64,000 nt of DNA from Amphibalanus amphitrite (Eukaryota > Arthropoda > Thecostraca > Balanomorpha > Balanidae), in contig NW_024882200.1 in NCBI RefSeq assembly GCF_019059575.1, forward strand, positions 186,001-250,000, written 5' to 3'. Position numbers and translations under genes: made by a program. The first letter of the stretch is position 1. Every line of letters starts with the position of its first letter. The notes under the pieces are model-generated. The model made no database searches. It was not told where the DNA came from and worked only from the letters and a program-made list of their open reading frames with translations. This document shows positions 1 through 13,643 of this stretch, piece by piece.

Positions 1-3000
1 ACTCGCCGCGGGCCGAACCGCAGGCCCACTTCAGATCCGACGGCCGATCGGTCTGAATACACCGGAGTCTTTGATGCGGCCGCCTGTCGCCGTGCTGAGG
101 GCCCACCGACCGGCAAGGTGGCTAATCTGCCCCCTTCTCGCGGCCCGACCGGCCGCCTTGTTAGTCAACAAATGCTGATCGCAGCCGAACGGCGCAACTC
201 GTCGCCAACTCTCAGCAGAGAGGGAAGCGGCGCGGAAACGGCATCGAATCGGCACGGCTCGACGCACCAACACGGCGCGCGTCGTAATTAAAATACCAAA
301 CAGCAGATCAAAGACGGCGGCCATCGGCGTGCCTCGAATGGCGACGACCAGCACTTTGATCTGGCACGGTGGTACGGCGTGATTAACGCGCGCGCGGCCG
401 ACCGGGCGCGTGCGGCGCGGTGTCGCAGCGCCGCCGGCGGCAGCAGAGGATCGCCTCCGGCACTGATGATCGTGTGCTGATTAACGCGCGCTCGGCGCCA
501 CATCGGAAATTGATGCGCTACCGCGCCGGCGGCCGAGCGAGCCCGTTAGATGTGGAGCACGGGTTTGGAGGGGGTGGGGTGGTGGTGGGGTAGTGATAGG
601 GCGCTAACGGGGTGGGAAAATGACATGGCAGGTGTAGGCAAAACAAATATAGGTACGGTATAATATACGGTAATCTATATCACATATCAACTGATGATTA
701 TGGGTGATGTGAGGAAAACGATGTCAATGCATTGACATGAAGGAATATATAGCATATTTCCAATGATCATGAAAAATAAATGAAAATGTAGCAAGCACGC
801 CGAGGGATTATTCATAATGAAAGGGATGGATATTCTAGGAAACATATCTCATAATTCTAATTAGTTTCTATCCACTATTTTACGTAGATTTTCAGCACAA
901 AAGATACGCTTCAAAGCACATCGCCGGAATGTAAAACAGCCCGTCAGTCTTCTCCAATTTCTTAAAACGGCTAATACATGATTCAGGCTAGCAATTTCGC
1001 TAATTACCCGAGGCATTGATGAGTTCAAAGCGAGTCGACCGAGCCTATTAAAACAACATCAAAGGACCGCGGTACGACAACTTTCGGATGATTGTAAAAG
1101 TTGGAAGAGGGCAAACACGTTGAGCGTTTATGAATGACGAGTTAGGATCAAGAACAACATTGCATTTTGCAGCTCATTATGACGGACCAAAGTTCGACAA
1201 ACAAAATAAGGCGGTCTGTCGTGCTACCAAATGCTTGAGCTGTGCAAACCTCACCTTTCATCACACACAAGCTAGCAAAGAAAACAAGATTGCATTGCAG
1301 TAATAGTATGAACAGGGTCCAAGCTGCTTTTTATTGCGCTCATCAAAGCCGGCTCCGCGTGACTATGAAGGAAGAAGGGTTTCCACGAACAGATAATTCT
1401 ACAGACAAAAAATGCGGCACCATCATCTTGCAGGTCACGAATATTGCCAAACTTCAGCCTCCAATTCAGTGAAAGTATTTCACGCTGAGGCGTCCATTTT
1501 AGGATTATGATCAAAACCATGATCTGGTATCAAAGGTGGAGTCATCCAAACCACTTCACAATCCCAGCCTGCCCCATGAAGTCACGATTATTTGCTACTG
1601 GCTCCGTAATCCCCCGCGAATCTTACCGTGCAGGCATGGCCCACTCATCGATGAGAATTCCCGGACCAAATCGAGTTACCCTACCACGGCATCTGGACCG
1701 CACCATTCCGCTTATCCTTCGGCAACCGCAGCGCCTTTCGATTTCCTATACCCTGCCGACCCACAATCAGCTCCCCCGTACCATAAACCACCTCAGCACA
1801 CCGCCGCGGCACGGCGGGCCGGGTCGGGCGTCCGGCGACTTTCGGCCACACACGTCGCCCGCCCCCCGCGCTCACCGATCCCATTGATAAACGCCCATCG
1901 TGACCCACCCCTTCGGTGTAACCGCCTTTGGAGCGGGCGCCGATACCGGCCCGCATCGGCTGTATATCATCAGCACCCGAAGCGGCGGGCTCGGCGCGCT
2001 CTCGGCGGGCCGACGCGAGCCGAGACAGCGGCCCCACGAGACGTCTCCATCCAGCCGAGCCGAAGCGAGTCAATAAGGTGCTGCGGGATTCAATCGCACA
2101 GCTCACCCCGGTCGCCGCAACAATGTTTCCCGGCCGCCCGATGTATTTTATCGTCCTGTATTTACATAATGGGCGTTCGGTCGGGTCGGGGAAAGGCGGC
2201 GGCGCGGCGGCGGCCGAGGTATGCGAGCGATCCGAGCGATCACCGATCGGAGTGATAGGCGGTGGCCCATGTCAGAGGTCGTGGCCGGTCAGGCGGTAAT
2301 TAGGTGTGTCGCGGTGTCGATACATACCGGGCGATGTTTATAGCCCGACGGAATGTCAGAAAAATGAGTGACGGCCGCGGCCGGTCGGCGATGAGGCGGC
2401 GCCGGCCGCAGAGAACGGCCGTCAGTCGGCTACTCACTGCCCGCCGCTGCTGCTGTGACCGCACAGAGTTAGCACTTCAATGATCGCGTGGCCGCGTGTG
2501 GGCCTGTGATTATCGTCATTAGTCCGGCCGGAGCTGCCAGACAGATCATTTGGATACATTTCGCGGTAGTTCAATCAGAATCAATTCGGCCCATCCCTGA
2601 CGCTAACTTCCCCGTGCCCACCGCAGACCTGTCGGCATTATCGCCACCCCAGGCGCGCCGCCCATCGCCGCGCCGGGCGGCCGCCGGCCGGGCGGCGAGA
2701 TCAAACACTCTGGCGGCCTCATCGCGTGCGGCTCGCCGCCACGGGCGCCCATAGCCGTGCACTGGACGGCCGCCGGGCGCCGGCGGCGACGCGCCCGGCG
2801 CCCCGGTTCACTCATCTCCGGCCTCCAAACGCGCTCAATTCATTTCATCGAAGCCGCCCCGGCCGGCCAAATAGACCAATAAAACGCGCACCGCCCTGAT
2901 CGCACAATTCGGGCCCCGATCAGGTAGCCGGAGCGGCGATAAATATTTCCAAGAATGTTTATATTGACTACGGTATCAGCGATACGACCTCATCGGAAGG

Positions 3001-6000
3001 CAATAATAGATGGCGACCGCCCGATTGCTGCCGATTTACAGTGCGGCGCCGGCGCGTCCGATGAGACTCTGTACGATTTACGACGCAATGGATAAGCCCC
3101 GACTGGAAGCTGCCAGAAATAATGTCATCCATAACGGAGGTTCGAAGGCGGCCGCGGCGCCGGTGGCGCGCCTCGGGGCCACAGCGGGGCCGGAATCCGG
3201 CGTGAGCTGGCTACAGATGACAGAGATGGACAGTGGCCAGCCGCTCAAACTGCCGACAACACTTCCGATCGGAGGGCGCCCGTTTCCAGTTCAGTGTCTC
3301 TCGATGGGAACTGGGAGGGAAGAACTGCCAGTGCCAACTCACTTGTTTAGAAATGGCTGAAGAGTTTATTCTACACGTGTGCAACATCAAAAAGGTTATG
3401 AGCGCTCACCATGAGTGATGCTCCGCTGGGGCAATGTTTTCCGGTAAAATTCATTCATTACACCGCCACCGTGCAGTAAGAATGATGATGTTCATGCACA
3501 GGATTTATGGCTTTCTCCACCAGAGGCGGGACCTACCGCAGACTGGCATTAATTTAACAAATAAGCAACTACCGAAAACCGTAAAGGAAGGCCCAATGAA
3601 CCAAATATAATCAAGGCAACACGGCAGCAAGTCAGGACACCTTCGCCAAGAAATGAAGATCAACCAAATAACCATCAGCTTTCTGTCTCCATCGTTCAGC
3701 ATTTGTTCACGGTCTGAACACAGCCGTTGTAGCGTGCCACCATCGTCGCCGCCGCGCCAGGTTTGTCACCGCGCGACGATAATGGAGTGGCGCCGATCAA
3801 ATGTCGCGGCGCGCGGCACCGATACCTGTTTTACTCGGCTTCGTAAGTGGATATCAGCCGAGCGACTCGGCCCAGCTAAGTGACGGGCTGAGAGGGGAGG
3901 GAGTAGGGAGGGGAAAGACCGGAGAGGGGAGAGGCGGCGGCAAATGATCAGGAAGTTCGGCAGTATGCGCCGTACGATGGTGACGGATCATCTGCGCTGA
4001 TGATGGAGGCGCAGAGCACCATTAGTAGTTGCGGCATGGCTGAGTCTGTATAGAGCGCGTCGCCGCCCTGTGATGCCGACTGCCTCGCGGAGGATCAGCG
4101 CCTTCCACCGTATCACGGCAGACTGGCCGGCGCGGAGCACAACTGCAGGAGCCGGCCTCTGTATCACATCAGAGCGCGGCCGACCGGCGCGGCAGACACT
4201 GCAGAAGCTGACCACGGCCGACAGCAACCGTGCATAAACCAGACGAGTGTCGGAGCGGCGCCTCTTCACCCCGTCATTAATGTCCCGTATATCGATCCGG
4301 GCCGGAGGCGCCGGTCCGGCCGCCCACCTTCCAGCCGGCACGGCAGGTTTACCCACAGTCTAATTTGGTAATTTACGTGTGCTCCGGCCGCTCCGGCTCC
4401 CGCGACCGTCCTGCCGTGCATAGCTTACGGCCGGGCGTCGATAATTAGAGATCAGAGAGGCCGCCCGACTGGCGAGGTGTACGGGTCACCGCCGGGGCGT
4501 GACACGTGCCCGCCGGCCCGACAGACGCCTTTGATGCCGCCGCCGCACGCCACCATCGGCTGCTTTATTTATATTAGCTGATAACAGCTGTATACGACCA
4601 ATATACCAGCTCGTAGGCCGGCCAGTTACTGATCTATGGCAACAGGCAGTCACACGAGTTCCCACATTGCAATGTGGCGTTGATAATAGACAAAGCAGCG
4701 CATAAATAAAATCGATAGCGCACATTATGCATGCATTCTGGAGCTATAATTGCCGCTGGATGGAGTCGGATTTGCAGAGCCACATCACTGGAAGATTAAG
4801 ATGGGATGATGAGGATCGAGTGGATGAGACGACCGCCGAGTGCAGTTGCTAAGCGGGCGGCACGGACGGCTCCGAGAAATGATCACATTTCTGGATTTTC
4901 TGACAGCAAACCGTCACCTGACATCACCAACTGCACGGCGAACCAGCGGGGACTGCTAATTCGTTCAGAGAAGCGCTGCTCAAAGCAGCATGCGCATACG
5001 GCGGACGAACTAGAACGGACGTGGCGCATTCCGGGTCAGCAGCAATGTCAGGTCGTCGTCATTGCATTACATGCGACGGATCGTCGGAAACACTGCTGGA
5101 GCTCCATCAAGGATGACGTCTGTTTAAACATTTGACAATTACTTCATGCTTTCTTCGGCAACAGTTTTCATATTACTTTAATCAGAAAAAAAAAACAGGT
5201 GTTTGGGGGTGTAGTTGCTAGAAAAACGGCAACTTCGGCTTCCAATGCTCACGATATTGCAATATATTCGCCTTTGTGATCGATAACTCTGAATATCGCA
5301 TCTTGTTCCAAGACCAAAACACATAGACGCTGCATTTCTGCGCTTCATCTAAATACCCTCCTCGCCTGGAAACACCTCACTCATCCCGCCTTACCCTGAC
5401 GCTTTCCCGTGATAGAAACTCAACCCATCGACCGCAGGTTCCCGCCCCATCCCCTCCTTCATCCACAAAGGATCAGCGGTCAGCAGTGCCCCTTTGACCG
5501 CTCCCCTTCCCCACCCACCGCAGGGTTCCACCCACCGCCACCGTTGCGTTTTGAAGTTCGCCACGTGGCCGGCGTCGAAGGCCAGCTATGCGTGCCGGTG
5601 CCAGCGGTAGCCGCGGGGCCCAATACGACCGCACATACCATCTGCCGGGCCGCTCCGACGGCCGCTACCTGGCGGGCGCCGGCACCAAATTATGACGCCA
5701 TAAAAATCATCATCAAAATGCAAGTGTTATGGAAAATGCTTGCAAAATTACAGGCGGCCGGCGGTAATGGGGCGCGTTAAATTAGTTCTAATGATTGGCA
5801 GCGGCGCGTCTGAGATCAGCTCTGCTCGAGCAGATCGTAAATCGGTCAGCACCGGGCCGGGCCGGGCAGGGCGGTCGGCAGAGGAGGGCAGTCCAGCTGG
5901 AGCACCGCCCAAATTGGCACAAACTGTAACCACTAACAGCTGACCATTGACCAGTGGCCTTTGGAAAAAGACTTTTGAATCCGAACTTCAAGAAAAAGTA

Positions 6001-9000
6001 ATTCATGCTTAAGAGAATGAAGATATCACAAAAGAAATTTTCCTCAAAACAAACCTGAGTTTTCTTCTCCATAGCCCTTTTTAACTTATTCAATAAAAAT
6101 CGTTCAGCATCGAACGGTCAGAAGACCAAGAGCCAACAGCTGAATGAGAGACGAAACAATAACAGGCAGTTCAGCGTTATTCCATTTGCCCAACACTGAG
6201 CGGACCGGCGACAGCGAGGCCCAGTTTCGGGAGCGGTCTGTGGCTCTGGCCGGCGACTGAACGGCGCCTGAGCCGGCGGCGGTCGGCCAACTTAGGCCGG
6301 CGGCGGTACACTTCGATAGGTGCTGATTACCAGTCATTATCGATTCCCGGAGCGTGTGTATGTGTGTGTGCGCCGCCGGTGGGACCTGGGGCCAGTCCAG
6401 CGCGGCCTCGGCACCGCCCAACTGCGCGCCGGCAGGCGAGGCAGACGTGTCCGGACGCTGCCGGGTCACACGCACACGCAGTGCCGACCAGAGGCCACTG
6501 CGTGTCCGCCGTCAATTGAAGTGGCCACCGAAGTAGCGATGGAACACGCAACCGGCCGATGGGCAGGGTAAACAGCGATGGAAAGGTCATTCATCAATCT
6601 TGCACAGGTTCACTTAGCATGATGGATTACAATGGAGTCGGCTGCTAGCAGTTCCTGCAGGCCAAGCCGAGCGGCACACCTCACGTGTAGGCTGCATTGA
6701 GCAAACAATTCAGCGGCAAGTAAAACGGGGGTCGATGAAAGCTGGACGAGCGCCGAGCATAAATGTAAGTTACACACTACACCAGCGACCAGCAAAGCGA
6801 ACTGTGGATGGATTCAACGTGGAAAACGACAAAAAGAACAACTTACCTAGCATAAAACTCACCAGAAACGTTGCTTCGAAATCCAACTGACTACTAAACA
6901 CAAATCATTAATTCCTACCAAACCCACTAAGACAAAAACGGGAGCTCACCAAAACCGAGCGTCGGCCGGCGCGCCAATACCGTGCGACAATACAACACAT
7001 CGAACGGTCGGTCCGGGGTCGATGACAAACGCACCACTCGAGTGCCGGTGATAGATGACGAGTGACACTCCTCGCGCCTTTGTCAGCCGATGGAATAAAA
7101 CGACCATATATCACCGCCGCTTCCGTCGCATATTTCTTTGGCCATCGGGCGCGCGATAAATGGCCCCCGGCGTCGCCCGGTCGCCCCCGCCCCCGCCCCC
7201 GGCGCTGGCCGGAGAGCGTCAATGGCCATTCGGTAATGAAGCCGCGCCGCGGCCGGTCGGTCGGCGCACAGAAATCTGTCCGGTCGCAGCTAGCCACTGC
7301 GTATCGATCATTGCCGATTGCGTGACGGTGAGCCGTTCACTGCCGAGGCCAGATGAGACTCAACAGTGGCCACTGGTGGCGGTAGACATAGAGGGGTTCC
7401 CCTGGAGCGCACGGGACGGGACATGGCAAGGAGAAGACACGGCGCAGCTGGCTGTCCTATTGCAGAAGAGGATCGAAGTCGCACCGCGCCGGTTTTGCTC
7501 AGCCGGTGTTTGTGCCTGCTATAGTTACGTTTATCACAGCCAGAGGCCGATCACCGGCCGACAACTCAGCCGTCAGCCCAGCTGTCAAAAGATGCCAGCG
7601 TCGGCGACACAAACACGGCGCGTCGGAGACGACCCTGGCGCGGCGGCGGCGTAAAATGGCGCAGCGACTGTCTGCCGCACGCCCATCAGCGTCACTCGGC
7701 CAGGAAGCGACGACGACACGCCTCTCTGCTCGTCAATGGGCTAATTCGCGCCGATATCTTCGAAAGCCGGTCGGAAGTACGAATTACTCGCTGCGATGGC
7801 GACCCAAACTTTGGGTGTGGCTAGACGCAGGAGCGAAACCGAGCCAACTGAGCAGCCGTCCGCCTGGCCTCCCCCGTCTAGCCGCGCGCGACCGGCCACG
7901 GACCAAGAGCCTCACGGTAGCGAATAATTAAATTACGGCCGATTCATTTTCGGACAGGCGGCTATATGATAAAAACAGTTTACATAAGAAACAAAAGAGA
8001 GGGAGTGTGCCGGAGACACGTCACCACAAAGCCTGCGCGAAGGAGCAAAAACAAAGGAGCCAGCCAAGAGACAATAACTCGCAGAACAATGCACCGAATG
8101 AATTAATACACGCTCTCGCATATCTACCGCACTAATTTCATCTCCATATCAAGCCAGCAGAAATGAGCGCCGCGGCCGGCTGAGAATTTTCGCCGGCGTC
8201 GTCGCGCCGCGTCGAGATCGATTCTTCACGGGCGTCAGATATGTGTGGCCGGTGCCAGGTATATGTAAAGCGGGCGGCGTCTGTCGCAGTCGTCATTAAC
8301 CTGGCCGCCCTTGGCGGACCGGTCCGACTGCATAGTTGAATGGTGGTGATTGACGGGGGTGAGAGGGGACGGACAGGGGAACAGACGTGACATGGGTGGC
8401 GGCCGGCCTCCCGGAGAGCGGGTTCGAGTGGCTCCCATCCGACGACGCACCATTTCACAGACTGGTGAGATTGGCCAACAGACAGATCAGCAGACCGACC
8501 AGCAGACCAGCATATCACCCTGCGGACAACACACCCACCAGCAGACTAGCGAGCAGCATAGCTGGCCATTCTAGTCAGTGTCGAATCACTAGCGATGGTG
8601 AGAAGTGACAATCTTCGACATCAGAATCCTTCAAAGATTCGAAACGTTGCAAAACAAGCTCAATAACCCCTAATAGTCACTTCAGCAAGCCATAGATAGC
8701 ATCTAGCCTTTCGTTTCAAACCGATATGTATCTCTGACACCTTCGTGTTCTGGAAGTGCGTCGACATACATATATCGCCATTTTGTTTCACAAGCTTCTT
8801 ATCTTATTATGTCAGGTGACGATCTAAAAGTGCACTTACCTCCAGCACATGTATCACAAAAACCGCATTGGCATTCTTGCACACGCTAATGCACGCTATC
8901 GTATGCAGCTCTCCCATCTATTTGTCCGGCGTCAACAAGAGTTCGTAGCAGGATAACACGGCAGGCGTCATCGCCGACCGGAAGTGGTCGAAAACACGAC

Positions 9001-12000
9001 CAGAATCGGGCGAACAACTTAAAACTACACAGAAACGCCGGAGTGATATGGAAAGCTCACGTAAAACTTGTTGGTAATTTATCAGGGAGGTTATCGATTC
9101 TAAATCCATCAGTCAAGAGGTGAAGGGTGTCATTTCCGGAAGAGGTGTTCCAAACTTGATGACTCGATTACTGAATCCGTCGATTGAAATGGACGTTGGG
9201 TGGCGACTATACCCTTCGCTCAGAGAAGCGCCAACAGGTTCTCTCAACAAGCAGTCCACCCTACCTTCTAGCAACTTATCAGGCTTACCACTCGGTCCCG
9301 CCCCGTACCGTTCCATAAGATGCCAGTTTAGCCCTATAGGAGTTAGGACCGCACACTATCTTATTGCCCTGTACTGAACCACCCGGTACCAAACGTATGT
9401 ACCACCACATTCCATTCCTAGAAGTACCGAACAGCCCGGTACCTACTGCCTGCATCAAACACTGCACGCAGTGCCAACTGTTTTAGCCTCAAGTCCGCGA
9501 TGCATTCCGTCGCTATCCAGAAAGCGGCTTGGCCGTACCATCGAGATACGGCGCGCCGACCGATTAGATGCGATGATACAGGCGTCGGCAAAAAGCTCGC
9601 AGCCGTCACTAATGAAGACGGATGGCGGCCGTTATTGGTAAGAAGTGGCTACATGTGCTGCACGGCCGCTGACCGATCGCCCTGCAAGATTGCAGCATTA
9701 TTGCACACCAGAGCATCACAAAAATATACGTCGATAATGTGTTGGCACAAGGCGACCGATCAATAACAGCGGCCGGCTCAGCTGGTACGGAGACGGAAAA
9801 CAATCGCCGAAAACCGGAGACGCAGTCCCCGAAACTGGCCCTTTGTATCACGCCAGGCTGCTCAAACGCACCTGACGATAGCTGCAGGCCACAAATAGAA
9901 TAGATCGATATCGGCTCTTCCGTTCGATCTTTCCCACTAATCTCTGCGGCATGAGTGCGAGTGTTTTCGTGATCCAGTTCTCGTTTTTATCAACGGAGAC
10001 AGCCGGCCAACCCATCAGGCTGGGTCGGTTCCCTCTGTTTGGACGTCGAAGCAGTCTCCACAGTGACACGTTGACACCGATCGGCGTCAGCACGAATGAC
10101 GGCCCTCAGTTCGTGCCGGCGATAAACCGACACGCCGTTTCACGACAGCAGCGTGAGGTCGGCGGTGACAGTAGGGCCGTCGGCGGATAGAGCAGAGTTC
10201 GACACGATACTGTTCGACATAAAAAGGGTTCGGCATCTGACATGATGCTGTTCTGATCGGCACGATAGTGTCCGGTTCCGGGCCGGATACGGACTATGCA
10301 GCGTCTCCTTGTGATCTCGATCGACACCCACACGCAGTGTCATGGAGTAGACCAGCCGGTAAGAAATGATGGTGTCAAACACAACCCGACGGGTGTGGTA
10401 GGAATTCATCCAGACACTCCTTATAGGCACCAAGAAACTCGCCTAGCACAAACGTCAACTGCAGCATAAAGCAAACGCAAATAACTAAGGTTGGGACTTG
10501 GGACTTGGCATTATTCACCGGTGATTAGTTTCCAAAACCTGAAACATGTCTGTGCAATCGCTCACCTTCATTTGAGATCAGCAAAAGTAGAAACACAAGC
10601 ATTGTTGCTTCATGATACAATGTTAACCCGCCGCCATAAAATGAAAATGAAAGGGCTTTAAAGTTCAATAACGAATTGACATAAACTTCCCATAATGTGG
10701 TCCTAACTATGCAATTGCATCTGTAACCAAAGCAAGCCTCATATTCCGAATATATAACAAAGTACTTGACCTATAGAAGAGTGAAGCAATGCACAGTGAG
10801 ACTTTTGGTCTAATCAGGAAGGAAGGGGAAAGGAATGACTGTTAAAAATCCATGCATCTTTCAGCTGTAGCATGCAGTTTACGTCTGGAACAGAGTTTTT
10901 AGGGGACGCCAAACAGTAGATTGAGAGAAACCAGACCAAATGAGAAGTGCCGTCTTTGTTTCCCGTTTGACTGGGCCATAAACAAACTTCAATTCACCAT
11001 CAGGAATGAGGTGCGAATACAGACGAGACATAGCATTTGCATTTACAAGCACCTGGCACATACACACACCAAAGATGCACCTAAGCCAAGCATCCTTATC
11101 TCAACAACAGTCACATGAATCATATATATTCATGCATCAAAATCACCTAACCCTGGTCATTTCTCGTGCCATCGTCTAGCCCACTCCAATTTCGCACATC
11201 AAATGTCCACTGTGACCAGCCAAACAAAGCTCCAATGCGCGAGCTGGGCCTCTGCCGCGATCCCGAGCAGCTCAGCCTCGACCGCAGCCAGCTCCAATCC
11301 CACGGAACGGCGGCCGCCGTGAAAGCCGCCGCGGCCGTGCCTTTTTCCGGCGGAAACCGGAGACCTGCGGCCGAGTGGGTCTGATCCGAGCGCGCCGCCC
11401 GCTCCCAGAGACAGTCGCGTTCGTATCTCGACCGGCATCTGTCGCCGGCCAGCCGCGGCGACCCACACCTCCGAGCCGGCGCCGACAGGCCGCCTATTCT
11501 CGGCCATTCTGCGCGGCTAATGCGGCATTCGCGGCGCATTGAGACGACGCAGGTGGCGCGGAAGGGTTGTCTGGCGGCGCGGCCGACCGATTGGGTTGGA
11601 TCGGCGTCCATGCCGTCCATTGTGCGGCGGGCCTGGGAGAGCGCCTCGGGCGGATCAGCCGCGCCGGCGACACCGACCTGTCCCGGTCGCCGCCGCGCCG
11701 CCCGCCCGGCCGCTAAGAGCCGAACCTGATGCCGTGCTGGATTGTGCACGGCCGACTAGAGGTGAGCCGACCTGAGCGTATTAGCCGGACGGCCGCCAGA
11801 AGGGCTTCCCACCGGTGCCAGGCGGCTCGCCCCAGCCGGGTGTTCGGCGGGCTGCAGCCGGCACACAGCGGCATACCGGGCTCGGTGATCGCCAACCTGC
11901 TCTGTGATAAAACCCCGGCACAGTGCTGGCCTCGTCAATGTCCCAAGGTATCTGTTGCTTGCGGTTCTGGACGAGGAGGGGTGATTTGCGCCTAAAGCAC

Positions 12001-13280
12001 ATATTTAATGGTTAGACAATATGCATCCTTGTCTCGGCAAAACACACCCAAGTGATTATAACATGCTCGCTTATGTAATGCATATTCACCTGTGGCAAGT
12101 TAACGAGATCAGAAGAACTTTGAAGATTTAGTATGCAAATTCTGATGAAGCTTTGCTATTAATTCAAGCAAAACATGGTGCATTACATGGTAGCGTAAGG
12201 TCATAATCCTCCCTCAGCAGCGGAAAGAGTGCCAAAAATACCACCGGGCGGCCTGTTAATCCCCATATCAGGAGCAGGAGAGCATATCCGATCAACTGTC
12301 CGGCCACCCACCGCGACAAGCGGCGTACCAGCCGGACACCGAACAATGGCACTGCACACGGACCGGCCCGACAGGCGGACAATCCTACAGGGCTCACGTC
12401 ATTCACGACAGAGACTAGAGTATGCATTTTAAATTGACAAGCATTAGCAGATATTCAAGACTGGCTGTTTTGTTGAAAATGATCGCCGAGTTGATTTGAA
12501 ACAGTCGCTATCGAGCGGTGCGGGCTCATTTGTTTCCTCTCCCTTAAAATCCTCCACTTGGTCAGCGCGGAGCCAGAGACCGACACTCGACACACATACA
12601 AACGGAAGCACCGTCCGCCAGCCGGCCGGCCGGCCGGAGAGTGGAGTGTAGGGGAGGGGGCGTCTTGGCGGCGGCGGCCCCTGTAGTCCCCGTTGGCAGA
12701 TCTCGGCTGGAATTGGATGGTGATCGGGCCCATCGGAGACGAGCCGCCGACGCCGGCCAGATTTCCGCACACCGGAGCTTTGTTACGTGACGAAGAATAT
12801 AAACGATCGCGGCGCTGTTTCGCGCCGGACGCATCGCTTTCCGATAGCGTTTACACTGGATTAATGTCGGGAGTAAAGTGCGCCGGAATCGAGCGCCGTG
12901 CGCCAGATTAGAGTGAGCCGCTGCCGGCGCAGACTCTGTCAGCGCGTTTATTGGGAGCCGTAAAGGTTTGTGGTCGGAATAAAGCCGACGTGTGGAGGTA
13001 GCCCCCTCGTCTGAACACCGGGTGGACATTGCACGTCGGCCGGAATCAGTCGATTGCAGTTTGAACGGCGCACGCGGGTTAGGTGGAGACGTTGGGTTTT
13101 CGCCGAAACGACTGTGGGGGAGTCGATTAGAGCTGCGTGACGCTTAGTGGGATGGAAAGGTTCAGCAAAGTGCCGCATACGATAGGGCTGACACTGCAGT
13201 CATAAACTCGTTATGAACAGCACTGGGTTAGGTTAAAGCACACTTAAATTTAAAAGAAAACAGCTGAAAGAGGAGCTGCG
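1..13280. other. intronic sequence without a recognised gene
   Basis: CpG-rich islands of 0.3-1.5 kb are separated by AT-rich DNA. Short overlapping open frames occur on both strands. I see no transposon ends with target duplications, no tRNA-type promoter boxes and no coding exon. One minus-strand open stretch (8835-8912) runs into a donor-like site at 8828-8834 but has no other support. Confidence 0.5.
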
Positions 13281-13635
13281 CAGTGGCGGATCCAAGATTT
13301 TCACTGGGGAGGGGCTGCAGGTCATAATTGGGCGCCACGCCCCGGATGGGCGCCATAGTCGCATCGTATTGGCGCTGAAATATTGGCGCCCAGTGGCCCT
13401 GACAAGAGGCGCCCAGGATCAGTATGTACAGTGACACCACACGATTGGAAATATCGGTGCGGAGCGTACTGAAACGACGTTATTCGACTGATTTTTGCAT
13501 CCTAGTCCTAGTATGCGGCACTCCGATGAGTTGCGAACTGAAAATTGGCGCCACTGCGCCTTCGGCGCAGTGGCGCCAGTTTTCCTTGGGTGGGGGCTGC
13601 CAGCCCCCGCAGCCCCCCCCCTGGATCCGCCACTG
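13281..13635. mobile_element. non-autonomous hAT-type transposon (MITE), 355 bp
   Basis: The element starts CAGTGGCGGATCCAAG and ends CTGGATCCGCCACTG, giving about 15 bp of near-perfect terminal inverted repeat. It is flanked by an exact 8-bp direct repeat GAGCTGCG at 13273-13280 and 13636-13643. An 8-bp duplication and CAGTGGCGGATC-type ends are typical of the hAT superfamily. The interior is rich in GGCGCC and in G/C runs and has no transposase. Its ends match those of the larger element at 39489-42470, so the two belong to related families mobilised by the same kind of transposase. Confidence 0.9.
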
Positions 13636-13643
13636 GAGCTGCG

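Noticed and set aside
1536..2255. 239-codon plus-strand open frame
   Set aside because: It lies in a CpG-rich island with open frames on the opposite strand as well, its amino-acid composition follows the GC content and it matches no family.
8828..8912. Minus-strand open stretch of 26 codons ending at a GTAAGT donor
   Set aside because: The frame begins right after a stop, has no acceptor and matches nothing. A chance donor-like site is likelier.
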